This document shows positions 24,547-33,090 of a stretch of 64,000 bases of DNA, piece by piece. The notes beneath the pieces were generated by a model. That model was not told the DNA's origin. It saw nothing but the letters and a program-made list of their open reading frames with translations, and made no database searches. Position numbers and translations under genes: made by a program. How positions within the stretch are numbered: the first letter of the stretch is position 1; the number at the start of each line of letters is the position of its first letter. Origin of the DNA: Sporomusa malonica (GTDB lineage: Bacteria > Bacillota > Negativicutes > Sporomusales > Sporomusaceae); NCBI RefSeq assembly GCF_041428715.1, contig NZ_CP155572.1, one strand, 5' to 3'.

Positions 24547-25818
24547 TTAGAGACCGCTTTTGATGCGGATCTCAATTTGCAGCGGACCTGCTGTGTAGGT
24601 GTCGGTTTTAGCGACCGCAGTGAGTTCTATTTTGCCGCTGTAGCGTTTTACCCGGTTGACGCTCTCAAAGAGCTGTGCGCCGCTCATGCTGCCTACTGTG
24701 CCCTGAATAGGGTCTGGTAATATTCCTTGATTAACAGCGGTCGTGTTTACTTTCTGCAGGAAACCCATAACAACCTCTTCTGCCTGCTGCGCGTCTCTCG
24801 GAGCGTTAACGACTTCGCTGTATACAACCTCGCCCTTATTATACACCAGGTGGTTAGGAAACAGTTCAAGTCGCCCAATTACCGGTTCACCATATACGGT
24901 ATTACCCACTGTTGAGATCCGGACAATGACTGCCTGATTGGTTTCAGCAATCAAAGCTGCCGCTTGGTCAAACTCAGAACGGGCAATCCAGAGCACTTCA
25001 AGTTTTTTGTCAGCTACCCCAAGTTTATCAAGAATCAGTACATTGGTTTTGTATACTGACTCACCCAGCATTTTGGCCGTATCTTCCGGAGATTTGCCAC
25101 CCTCGATAACTGAGGTTGACAGCACTTCGCCGGTTCTGAATACAACTGTACCTTCCCGGACAATCTGGAGACCTTTTTTCAGGCTAACGGCCAACTCGTT
25201 CAGACGGTCAACATCTGTCTGCAGCGCTGTCTTGGCTGTATTCAGTTCGTTCATCTTGGTGTTAAGACCGGCAATGCGGCTGTCAAGTTCGTTTTTTGTT
25301 GCCTGGAGACTCTTAATATCACCTTGATATTTGGCAAGGTCGCGCTGCGCCAGGGAATAGTCTGACTGCAGCAGGCTTAAGGCTGCTGCTGCCCGGTCAC
25401 GCTCGCCTGTTACTTCATCAAGTTCTGCCATAATTTGTATTAAATGTGCGGCTGTTTCTTTTACTTTTGTATTGATTGCAATATATTCCTGGGTTTTGGT
25501 CTCAAGGGCCGCGCGACTGAGTTCAAGTTCATTGGTTTTAACATCCACTTCACTGTTTAGGGATACCAGTTCCGCCTTGAGCTCTTCCATGCCAAACAAT
25601 GCAGTACGGACGTCCCAGGATATGGCAGTCATTACACCTAAGGTAGTCGCCGAGATAAGAATACCGGTGACGATGGTGACAATGATTGAGGTGTGTTTTG
25701 GCCTGAGGCCAAAGATACTGAGTTTTTTCTTACCGACTTTAGTTCCTAGTTTATCACCAATATAGGCGATGGCACCGCCCATAACGGCAATTATGGCAAT
25801 TAGGGCTAAACCGTACAT
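24547..25818 (-). CDS. DUF3084 family membrane-anchored coiled-coil protein
   Basis: A 423-residue protein with two N-terminal membrane segments (about residues 2-20 and 45-67), a cytoplasmic linker with KKLSIFGLRPKHTS, a long coiled coil (about 75-210) and a C-terminal beta-alpha domain. This layout and the GTVVFRTGEVL segment match the DUF3084 family, whose function is unknown. It is the last gene of the Lpt operon, 44 bases after the LptF/G gene. The position suggests a link to LPS export or envelope stress. Confidence 0.82.
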   Translation of the reverse strand: MYGLALIAIIAVMGGAIAYIGDKLGTKVGKKKLSIFGLRPKHTSIIVTIVTGILISATTLGVMTAISWDVRTALFGMEELKAELVSLNSEVDVKTNELELSRAALETKTQEYIAINTKVKETAAHLIQIMAELDEVTGERDRAAAALSLLQSDYSLAQRDLAKYQGDIKSLQATKNELDSRIAGLNTKMNELNTAKTALQTDVDRLNELAVSLKKGLQIVREGTVVFRTGEVLSTSVIEGGKSPEDTAKMLGESVYKTNVLILDKLGVADKKLEVLWIARSEFDQAAALIAETNQAVIVRISTVGNTVYGEPVIGRLELFPNHLVYNKGEVVYSEVVNAPRDAQQAEEVVMGFLQKVNTTAVNQGILPDPIQGTVGSMSGAQLFESVNRVKRYSGKIELTAVAKTDTYTAGPLQIEIRIKSGL

Positions 25819-25862
25819 GATATCCCTCCTCTCTCGGGGTTACAGGGGATTCACCAATTGTA

Positions 25863-26951
25863 TTAACGGGAAGCCTTGTATATCAAATATATGCCTACCA
25901 GTGTACCCACTATGTTAGGTATCCAGGCTGCTATAAATGGGGCAATCGCTCCGCCCTGACCTAATGCGGTTGAGACGGTCAGTACTGCATAGTACATGAA
26001 GATGATGATGATACTCAAGCCAAGACCGATAGAGGAGCTCGAGCGGTTAGGTGACAGTCCCAGGGGTGTTCCGATCAGCGCAAAGACAAAGCTCGCCATC
26101 GGAATGGCTACCCGTTGGTGCAGTTCGACCTCATAGTTGCTGGTTTTTGCGTATTCTTTTTTCAAAACAGCAATCGTCTGCTTCAGTTCCTTCATTGACA
26201 TTTCATCAGGCTTTTTTTGCTCGCGGGATATAGCTTTAGGTTCTTTGTTGATCGGCATAACTTGCTCTGTAAATTTGAGGGTGCGGCCCACCTTGCCATC
26301 AGACGACAGGTCAGTGATTGTGCCGTTGTACATAATCCAGCGGTCAGTCGTCCATACGGCGGTCTCGGCATTTTCTACCCTGACAAGCTTGCCGGCTTCA
26401 AACTCCTGGACAGATACTTTATTCATAGTGTTGGTATCTGACATAAAGTTCTGCGCATAGGTCAAGCGCTCTATCTGGCCTGCTTTAACGTCTTTGACAA
26501 TAATGTGCTCTTGTGATTTTGGGCGGGTATTTTTTTCGATCTCATAGCGCACAATGTTACTATAACCAGCGTTAGCAGCAGGCACAACCTCTTCGTTAAG
26601 CACGATGGCGGCAAGGCTGACAACGAAGGCCGTAATCATCACAGGTACAGCCAGCCGGTAGAAACTAAGACCGCCTGATCTCATGGCTGTTATTTCGCTT
26701 GAACCAGACAGACGACCAAACGATAGCAGCGCAGCCAACAGCATGGACATCGGAAAAGTGAGGACAATAATCCCAGGCAGACTGTAGAAAAACAGCTTAG
26801 TTACGGTGGGGATGGATGCGCCATATTTAGTTACATATTGGGCAATTCTAAAGAGTGTGCTGGTGCCAATAAAAACACTGGAAAAGGCAGCTATGCCGAA
26901 AAAGAAGGGCCCCAGCAGCTCTTTGAGAATATATTTGTCAAGTATACGCAT
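25863..26951 (-). CDS. LPS export permease, LptF/LptG family
   Basis: The membrane permease of the LptB-FG-C complex, which extracts LPS from the inner membrane. The 362 residues show the typical plan of three N-terminal membrane segments (MRILDKYILKELLGPFFFGIAAF...), a periplasmic jellyroll (about 120-240) and three C-terminal segments with LGLSPNRSSSSIGLGLSIII. Only one such gene is present, so a homodimer is likely unless a second copy lies elsewhere. It follows lptB by 11 bases. Confidence 0.94.
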   Translation of the reverse strand: MRILDKYILKELLGPFFFGIAAFSSVFIGTSTLFRIAQYVTKYGASIPTVTKLFFYSLPGIIVLTFPMSMLLAALLSFGRLSGSSEITAMRSGGLSFYRLAVPVMITAFVVSLAAIVLNEEVVPAANAGYSNIVRYEIEKNTRPKSQEHIIVKDVKAGQIERLTYAQNFMSDTNTMNKVSVQEFEAGKLVRVENAETAVWTTDRWIMYNGTITDLSSDGKVGRTLKFTEQVMPINKEPKAISREQKKPDEMSMKELKQTIAVLKKEYAKTSNYEVELHQRVAIPMASFVFALIGTPLGLSPNRSSSSIGLGLSIIIIFMYYAVLTVSTALGQGGAIAPFIAAWIPNIVGTLVGIYLIYKASR

Positions 26952-26962
26952 GGAAGTCTCCC

Positions 26963-27682
26963 TTACAAGCTGAAGTTGTGGCCGAGGTAGTACTGTTTCG
27001 CGACTTCACTGTTGGCAATGGTGTCGCTGTCGCCAGCAATGAGGATTTGACCTTCGTTAAGAATATAGGCTTTATCAACAATACTTAGGGTTTCTCTAAC
27101 GTTATGGTCGGTAATGAGCACACCGATGCCACGCTCTTTGAGATAGCTGATAATGGCCTGAATGTCAGCTACGGCAATCGGGTCAACACCAGCAAACGGC
27201 TCATCTAAGAGAATGAAGGCCGGATCAGTCGCCAGCGCACGCGCAATCTCGACCCGGCGGCGTTCGCCACCTGATAATTCAGAGCCGTAGCGTTTACGCA
27301 CATGGGCTACGTGGAATTCTTCGAGCAGGCTTTCCATCTTGGTTTTGGCTTCAAGCTTACTCAGCTTGGTTGTTTCTAAGATGGCCATAAGGTTGTCTTC
27401 TACTGTGAGTTTGCGGAAAATAGACGCTTCCTGCGGTAAATAGCCGATGCCATAGCGTGAACGCCTGTACATGGGCATATGCGTGATTTCTTCGCCGTTA
27501 ATGAAGATCTGGCCGCTATTGGGTCGCTCAAGGCCGACAATCATGTAGAAGGTAGTTGTTTTCCCCGCGCCGTTGGCACCTAGAAGGCCAACGATCTGTC
27601 CCTGGTCTACACGCAGGCTGACACCGTTTACTACATTACGGGTTTTAAAGGTTTTTATCAAATCGCGGGTTTCGATATACAT
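26963..27682 (-). CDS. lptB: LPS export ABC ATPase LptB
   Basis: Powers LPS transport from the inner membrane. A 239-residue ATPase with Walker A GANGAGKTT, signature LSGGERRR, Walker B with ILLDEPFAGVDPIAV and the switch histidine in ITDHNVRE, all diagnostic of LptB. A longer frame reaches 27793 into lptA. ATG 27682 starts MYIETRDLIKTFK, the normal family N-terminus, and follows a GAGG site. It lies between lptA and the permease in one operon. Confidence 0.96.
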   Translation of the reverse strand: MYIETRDLIKTFKTRNVVNGVSLRVDQGQIVGLLGANGAGKTTTFYMIVGLERPNSGQIFINGEEITHMPMYRRSRYGIGYLPQEASIFRKLTVEDNLMAILETTKLSKLEAKTKMESLLEEFHVAHVRKRYGSELSGGERRRVEIARALATDPAFILLDEPFAGVDPIAVADIQAIISYLKERGIGVLITDHNVRETLSIVDKAYILNEGQILIAGDSDTIANSEVAKQYYLGHNFSL

Positions 27683-27725
27683 ATCGCAAATATCCTCGCT
27701 GCTAGTAAGAGTTTGTGGAAAGAAT

Positions 27726-28463
27726 CTATTGCGGAGTAATGATAAGTTTCGTGCGACCGCCTTGTCCCTGCGCATCCATAGCCTTTTCGTCAAGACGCAG
27801 TGTCAGTGTTTCACCTGTCAGGATGTTGCCGTCCTGGACGGCGTGCGCATTGCCGTTTAAGATAACTTTACTCTGGCCTTTGGGTTCACCATAGTAGGTG
27901 GCCGTATTAGCCGTTGCATCCAGTTTACGCACCGAGCTGACAATATGGACTGACCCGGTACCGGTAGCGCTATTTTCGGCAATGAAGGCTTCGATTTTGT
28001 CAGCAGTCATGGTACCGTCAGGCATTTCAATTCTCCCGTTTTCGGGTACCAAGGCATATTGGGTATCGGAAAAATACTCTATCCTGGGACCGGTAAGACG
28101 CTTATCCCCTTTTGTCAGGATGGCATCACCGATAGCAATTAGCTGGGTATTGTTTTTGTATGTCTTTACTTCAGCAGCACTCAGAGTAGTATCTTCTTTA
28201 ACTGCCGTTACGCCACCAGTAAGATGACCCTCTTGGCTTTTGGTATTATACCGGGCTTTTGCACCAGTCATCACGGCTTGGCCTTGGGTGATACGAACGG
28301 TACCACTGGCAAGCATAATACCACTGGCAGAGTCATAGTCAATTGAATCAGCCACAATCTCGACAGGAGTTTTGGCAACAGGCTCTGGTGCAGCCATGGT
28401 GATCAGACTGCCTGCGCTAAAAACTATAGCAGTCATAACTGTTAGTAAAGCATTTTTTCTCAT
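27726..28463 (-). CDS. lptA: LPS transport periplasmic protein LptA (OstA family)
   Basis: A 245-residue exported protein that forms the periplasmic LPS bridge. The signal peptide ends near ITMAAPEP. OstA-type strands follow (VEIVADSIDYDSASGIMLASGTVRITQGQAVMTGAKARYN), then further repeats of the same pattern, longer than the usual 180 residues. Its ATG overlaps the lptC stop by 4 bases, so LptC, LptA and LptB are coupled. Confidence 0.92.
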   Translation of the reverse strand: MRKNALLTVMTAIVFSAGSLITMAAPEPVAKTPVEIVADSIDYDSASGIMLASGTVRITQGQAVMTGAKARYNTKSQEGHLTGGVTAVKEDTTLSAAEVKTYKNNTQLIAIGDAILTKGDKRLTGPRIEYFSDTQYALVPENGRIEMPDGTMTADKIEAFIAENSATGTGSVHIVSSVRKLDATANTATYYGEPKGQSKVILNGNAHAVQDGNILTGETLTLRLDEKAMDAQGQGGRTKLIITPQ

Positions 28464-29020
28464 TGTGTCATCCCTCCTGTGATTACCTTGGCTTTACCGA
28501 AGACTTTGACTTTTTCCATTTTGGCGTCTGTTATGATATTGTCACCCGTAATAATGGTACCATTCCGGGTCAGCGACACACCACCTGTGCCGGTAAACCC
28601 CTGGGGTTCTCCAGACCATCGGGCTTCAGCCGCAGTAAATACTGCTCCATCACTTGCTGTGGCTTTGACATCACCTTGCATGGAAATATCATGGGTTTTG
28701 GTATCAAGGGTGGCACGTTTGGCAATAATATCAATCTTACTGCCGTTGTCCTGATAGAATATACCTTTAAGGTTGTTAAGATAAACTACTTTTCCATTCA
28801 CATCGGCCTCAATTGTCTCAGCGCTTAGTTCCCACAATTTTTTCCCATCCTGCTCTTCAACAATGGAGCTGCCGGCAAAAGTAATGTTAGCAGGCTGAAC
28901 TGGGGCTGCCTGCGGGTCTGTTGATGCATCGCCTGAGGTCCCCCCCCAGAAGAGATAATAGAGCCCCCCAGCCAGGATAAGTACCGCACACGCAATACCT
29001 ACATACATTTTTTTTGTCAA
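28460..29020 (-). CDS. lptC: LPS export protein LptC
   Basis: A 186-residue bitopic protein: one membrane segment (about 7-26, IACAVLILAGGLYYLF) and a periplasmic OstA-like jellyroll (ITFAGSSIVEEQDGKKLWELSAETIEADV...). It receives LPS from LptF/G and hands it to LptA. The start is TTG 29020, overlapping the lpxL stop, with GAGGTGAA about 9 bases before. ATG 29008 is an alternative. Operon order lpxL-lptC-lptA-lptB is conserved in diderm Firmicutes. Confidence 0.92.
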   Translation of the reverse strand: MTKKMYVGIACAVLILAGGLYYLFWGGTSGDASTDPQAAPVQPANITFAGSSIVEEQDGKKLWELSAETIEADVNGKVVYLNNLKGIFYQDNGSKIDIIAKRATLDTKTHDISMQGDVKATASDGAVFTAAEARWSGEPQGFTGTGGVSLTRNGTIITGDNIITDAKMEKVKVFGKAKVITGGMTQ

Positions 29021-29898
29021 GGAGACTTCACCTCAGTATTCCAGCGCTTTTTAAACCACAACCATTCATCAGGGTAGTTTTTGACTGCTGATTCAATGAT
29101 TTTGGTCATACGTTCAGTCAGGTTATATAGATCGGCATCAGGGTTGCCGGTATCTTCATAGTAAATAGGCGGTTGCAGTAGGATGCGGTGAGTACCGTCA
29201 GGGTTTCGGACAATAAAGCCAGGTACAACAGGTGACTTAAACTTGCGGGCAAAAACGGCTGGCCCAAGATGAGTTGCCGCCGGTTTGCCTAAAAAGTCAA
29301 TAAATACCCCTTCATGGCCGGCGTCCTGGTCGGCGAAAAACGCCAAGAGCTTGCCCTTCTTTAGGGCTTTGGCAGCTCCTATTATTTCGCTTGTACCGCT
29401 GGCAAAGATTTCTATACCGAACATTTGGCGTTGTTCGTTCAATATACGGGTATGTTGGTCGTTTGGCTGGCGTTTCACGATGTCAGCCACCGGAAAGCCT
29501 TCCAGAGCCAAGGCTGCGCCGAACCATTCCCAGTTGCCAAGATGGCCTGTCAGAAACACAACGCCTTTTTGCTGTGCTAAAGCTTCTGTGAGGTAATGGC
29601 GGTTTTCAAAGGTAACATAGCGTTTGAAGTTTTCTCGGGTCAAAGCAGGCATATGGAGGACTTCGAGAAAAGTCTGTCCCAGCTTGAGAAACGAGTTTTG
29701 GATTATTGTTTCAGCTTCAGTTTGAGGTAAATCGAGACGCTCTTTGATCTGTTTAAGTGCACGGTTACGCTGCTTTCTAGCCACACGGTAGTAGAGACGT
29801 CCGAGCAGTCTGCCGGTAGCGAGTATCACTGAGTGCGGCAGCAGGCACACCAAGCGGCTGGCCAGTTTCCATATGTGATATTGCCATTCATTTGACAT
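29017..29898 (-). CDS. lpxL: Lipid A late acyltransferase, LpxL/HtrB family
   Basis: Transfers an acyl chain to the Kdo-lipid A precursor at the inner membrane. The 293-residue protein has an N-terminal hydrophobic anchor, the HX4(D/E) catalytic motif in FLTGHLGNWEWFGAALAL, the FADQDAG segment and FIVRNPDGTHR. It belongs to the same operon as kdsC upstream and lptC downstream. A second member of this family is encoded at 45151-46017, so the two may act on different positions. Confidence 0.93.
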   Translation of the reverse strand: MSNEWQYHIWKLASRLVCLLPHSVILATGRLLGRLYYRVARKQRNRALKQIKERLDLPQTEAETIIQNSFLKLGQTFLEVLHMPALTRENFKRYVTFENRHYLTEALAQQKGVVFLTGHLGNWEWFGAALALEGFPVADIVKRQPNDQHTRILNEQRQMFGIEIFASGTSEIIGAAKALKKGKLLAFFADQDAGHEGVFIDFLGKPAATHLGPAVFARKFKSPVVPGFIVRNPDGTHRILLQPPIYYEDTGNPDADLYNLTERMTKIIESAVKNYPDEWLWFKKRWNTEVKSP

Positions 29899-29932
29899 GT
29901 GTCTGCTCCTTTCTTGGTTGTGGGATTAGTGT

Positions 29933-30478
29933 CTACTGATTAAGCGAAAACCGATCTGTTCTCATATACTCGGCAATAATACCATCCCATAAGCCTTGCG
30001 CTTTTAAAATATATTCAACGATATCACGAACAGCGCCGTTACCGCCTTGGCGGGTTGAGATGTATTTAGCCACTGCCTGTACTTCGGGCACGGCATTGGC
30101 AACAGCGCACGGCAGGCCGACTTGTACCATGACGGGAAGATCATTAATGTCATCGCCGACATAGGCAATCTGATCTAATGCAATTTCATGTTTAGCCATG
30201 AGTTCGCGCAGCGCAATGACCTTGTCCATAGCGCCTTGATATACATCGCCGATTTTGAGTTCGGCACCGCGGCGGCGGACGATTTCGCTTTCGCGTCCGG
30301 TGATGATTGCCGTCTTTATCCCTGCCTTGTGGGCAAGGGAAATCCCCATACCATCCTGACAGTGAAAGGCTTTTAGGGCTTCGCCGTCCTGGCTAAAGAT
30401 AATATGCCCGCCGGTCAATACACCATCAACATCAAAGATGAGTAGTTTGACCTTTTTTGCACATGAGACACTATCCAT
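29933..30478 (-). CDS. kdsC: 3-deoxy-D-manno-octulosonate 8-phosphate phosphatase
   Basis: Releases Kdo from Kdo-8-phosphate. A 181-residue HAD phosphatase with the nucleophile motif IFDVDGVLTGG, the late YVGDDINDLPVM and the TRQGGNGAVRD tail typical of KdsC tetramers. Its ATG shares a base with the kdsD stop (TAATG). It forms a complete Kdo set with kdsA, kdsB and kdsD in the same operon. Confidence 0.95.
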   Translation of the reverse strand: MDSVSCAKKVKLLIFDVDGVLTGGHIIFSQDGEALKAFHCQDGMGISLAHKAGIKTAIITGRESEIVRRRGAELKIGDVYQGAMDKVIALRELMAKHEIALDQIAYVGDDINDLPVMVQVGLPCAVANAVPEVQAVAKYISTRQGGNGAVRDIVEYILKAQGLWDGIIAEYMRTDRFSLNQ

Positions 30479-31452
30479 TATACCACTCCTTGACGCAATA
30501 AGTCAGTAAGGTGAATAATGCCAATCGCCCGAAACTGGCTGTCAACTACTGGCAGCAGGGTGATGGGGCGTGGTTTGTTCTTTTCCATGATATTTAAAGC
30601 ATGGGCGGCCAGCTTATCTTTAGTGATTGTTCGTGGCTTTCTGGTCATCAGTTCAGCAACAGGTTTATCTAAGAATTCATGTCCTTTTTCCAGACTGCGG
30701 CGGATATCACCGTCAGTTAGGAGACCTAGTAATAGCATGGTATCCAGGCTATCCACAACGACTACCGCGCCAAGACCGTGGGCTGTTATGGCAAAGAGGG
30801 CTTCTTTTACTGTTTTGTCTGGTGATACTACAGGCATATCCTCACCGCTATGCATTACATTTTCCACAGTCAGCAAGAGTTTGCGGCCTAATGCTCCGCC
30901 CGGATGGTATAGAGCAAACTCTTCAGGAGTAAAGTTACGGGCTGACAGTAAAGCAACAGCCAGCGCATCTCCCATTGCCAGGGTTGCTGTTGTACTGGCT
31001 GTGGGTGCTAACCCTAACGGGCAAGCCTCCTTCTCTACACCTACATTAAGAAAAACATCAGCGTTTTGCACAAGGGTGGATTGTTCGCGGCCTGTCATGG
31101 CAATAATGGGGGCGCCAATCCGTTTCAGTGTAGGCAAAATACTGATGATCTCATTGGTTTCACCACTGTTAGAGATCGCTAAGATGATATCACCTGCAGT
31201 TACCATACCAAGATCGCCATGAATGCCTTCAGCCGGATGAAGAAAAAAGGCCGGCGTACCTGTGCTGGCCAAAGTTGCGGCAATTTTTTTCCCAATAAGT
31301 CCGGATTTGCCCATGCCGGTAACTACTACACGGCCTGAGCAATTTAGGACCATCCCCATCGCAGCAGCAAACTGATCATTGATCCGCGGAATCAGTGCAC
31401 GGATGGCGTCGGCTTCAAGTTCTAAGCAGGCACGGGCATGTTCGATAGGCAT
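30478..31452 (-). CDS. kdsD: Arabinose-5-phosphate isomerase
   Basis: Converts ribulose-5-phosphate to arabinose-5-phosphate, the first Kdo step. The 324-residue protein has an N-terminal SIS domain (VVTGMGKSGLIGKKIAATLASTGTPAFFLHP and ISNSGETNE) and two C-terminal CBS domains (MHSGEDMPVV and MTRKPRTITKD). The architecture is the standard KdsD/KpsF plan. It sits between kdsA and kdsC. Confidence 0.95.
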   Translation of the reverse strand: MPIEHARACLELEADAIRALIPRINDQFAAAMGMVLNCSGRVVVTGMGKSGLIGKKIAATLASTGTPAFFLHPAEGIHGDLGMVTAGDIILAISNSGETNEIISILPTLKRIGAPIIAMTGREQSTLVQNADVFLNVGVEKEACPLGLAPTASTTATLAMGDALAVALLSARNFTPEEFALYHPGGALGRKLLLTVENVMHSGEDMPVVSPDKTVKEALFAITAHGLGAVVVVDSLDTMLLLGLLTDGDIRRSLEKGHEFLDKPVAELMTRKPRTITKDKLAAHALNIMEKNKPRPITLLPVVDSQFRAIGIIHLTDLLRQGVV

Positions 31453-31464
31453 TAGAACCCCTCC

Positions 31465-32289
31465 CTATTTATGTTTCTTAACTACATGATCAATGGCTAA
31501 TACATCTTTCAGCAGATCTTCCAGCTTGTCTACATACAGCATATTACAAGCATCAGACTTGCCTTCGGGTGGGTTATCATGGACTTCCATGAACAGCATG
31601 TCAATACCGGCCGCTGTTGCCGACCTTGTCAGATAGGGGACAAATTCTCTCTGTCCGCTTGAGCTGGTCCCTGCACCGCCAGGCAATTGGACACTATGGG
31701 TGGCATCGAATACCACAGGATAGCCAAGTGACCGCATAATTGGCAGTGAGCGGAAATCTACTACCAGGTTATTATAGCCGAAGGTTGCGCCGCGTTCTGT
31801 CAGTAAAATATTGTGGTTGCCCGCTTCTTCGATCTTGGTAATCACGTTTTTCATATCAAGCGGTGCTAAAAACTGGCCTTTTTTCACATTGATGACCTTA
31901 CCTGTCCGGGCTGCCTGATAAACGAGGTCAGTCTGGCGACAGAGAAAAGCCGGTATCTGGAGGATGTCGAGCACCTCGGCTGCTTCGTCAATCTGAGTAA
32001 TGCAATGGATGTCGCTGACTACCGGCACTCCCAGTTCTTTTTTGATATGTGCAAGGATACTCAGGCCTTCTTTAAGTCCAGGCCCGCGGAAGGAGTTGTA
32101 TGCTGAGCGATTGGCTTTGTCATAGGATGCTTTGAAAATATAGGGGATGTTGAGACGATCAGCAATTTCTTTGATGGCTCGGCCAATTTTCAGGGTGCGT
32201 TCAGGCTCTTCAATAACACAAGGTCCGGCAATCAGGGTAATGGGGTTTTGCGCACCTACTGTGATATTTTGAATTTGTACTGTATTCAT
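31465..32289 (-). CDS. kdsA: 3-deoxy-8-phosphooctulonate synthase
   Basis: Condenses arabinose-5-phosphate and phosphoenolpyruvate. The 274-residue TIM barrel shows LIAGPCVIEEPERTLKI, FKASYDKANRSA, the DIHCITQ segment and DATHSVQLPGG, all KdsA signatures. A cysteine in AGPCVIE marks the metal-dependent class. ATG 32289 has an AGGAGG site. The operon places it between kdsB and kdsD. Confidence 0.96.
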   Translation of the reverse strand: MNTVQIQNITVGAQNPITLIAGPCVIEEPERTLKIGRAIKEIADRLNIPYIFKASYDKANRSAYNSFRGPGLKEGLSILAHIKKELGVPVVSDIHCITQIDEAAEVLDILQIPAFLCRQTDLVYQAARTGKVINVKKGQFLAPLDMKNVITKIEEAGNHNILLTERGATFGYNNLVVDFRSLPIMRSLGYPVVFDATHSVQLPGGAGTSSSGQREFVPYLTRSATAAGIDMLFMEVHDNPPEGKSDACNMLYVDKLEDLLKDVLAIDHVVKKHK

Positions 32290-32326
32290 AGAATCGGCCT
32301 CCTGATTTTTTATTTGTAAAGCAATC

Positions 32327-33073
32327 TTATTTCTTACCTAAATTCTTAAAGTAGGCGTTGACCTTCTCTAACTCTTCCGGCGTGTCAACACCGATGGATT
32401 TAAAATCAGTCTTAAGCACTTTAATTTTGTATCCATGCTCAAGCGCTCTAAGCTGTTCCAACGACTCGGTCAATTCAAGCGGCGTTGGCTGCAAGGCGGC
32501 GTAGTTAAGCAGGAAGTCCCGCCTGTAGGCATAAATGCCGATATGTTTATAGACTGGCAGCGAACCGCCAGGCAGCTTGTTATTCCTCGGATAGGGCAAT
32601 AAGGAACGCGAAAAATAGAGTGCATAGCCTTCCAAACTTGTCACAACCTTGACGGCGCTGGCCAGGTTGTATTCTTCTTTGTCCATCTCGGTCATAAGAG
32701 TTGCCATATTTAGCTCTGGCTGACCGTCAAACGCACTGGCTAATAGGTCTATGATCTCAGGCGCAATCAACGGTTCATCACCCTGAACATTGATAATTAT
32801 ATCTGCATCAGGATATTTACCAGCGACTTCGGCCAAACGGTCAGTGCCTGTCAGGTGATCAGGTGAAGTCATGACTACATCCCCGCCAAACTCTTTAACC
32901 GCAAGATAGACCAACTCATGATCGGTCGCTACCAGCACGGTTTCAGGGCGGTTTGCTTGTTTGGCCCGTTCGTACACATGCTGAATCATTGGTTTACCGG
33001 CAATCATAGCCAAAGGCTTTCCTGGCAAACGCGTCGATGAGTAGCGTGCCGGAATTACACACAAGATTTTCAT
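32327..33073 (-). CDS. kdsB: 3-deoxy-manno-octulosonate cytidylyltransferase
   Basis: Activates Kdo to CMP-Kdo for WaaA. The 248-residue protein begins MKILCVIPARYSSTRLPGKPL and contains INVQGDEPLI and FKSIGVDTPEELEKV, the family signatures. An extended frame begins with a TTG at 33088. ATG 33073 is preferred because it follows a run of five Gs at about 8 bases. It immediately follows lpxK. Confidence 0.96.
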   Translation of the reverse strand: MKILCVIPARYSSTRLPGKPLAMIAGKPMIQHVYERAKQANRPETVLVATDHELVYLAVKEFGGDVVMTSPDHLTGTDRLAEVAGKYPDADIIINVQGDEPLIAPEIIDLLASAFDGQPELNMATLMTEMDKEEYNLASAVKVVTSLEGYALYFSRSLLPYPRNNKLPGGSLPVYKHIGIYAYRRDFLLNYAALQPTPLELTESLEQLRALEHGYKIKVLKTDFKSIGVDTPEELEKVNAYFKNLGKK

Positions 33074-33090
33074 CAAGATAACCCCCAATA

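Noticed and set aside
30518..31222. Plus-strand open frame of 234 codons opposite kdsD
   Set aside because: Antisense to a well conserved KdsD; composition reflects the opposite strand.
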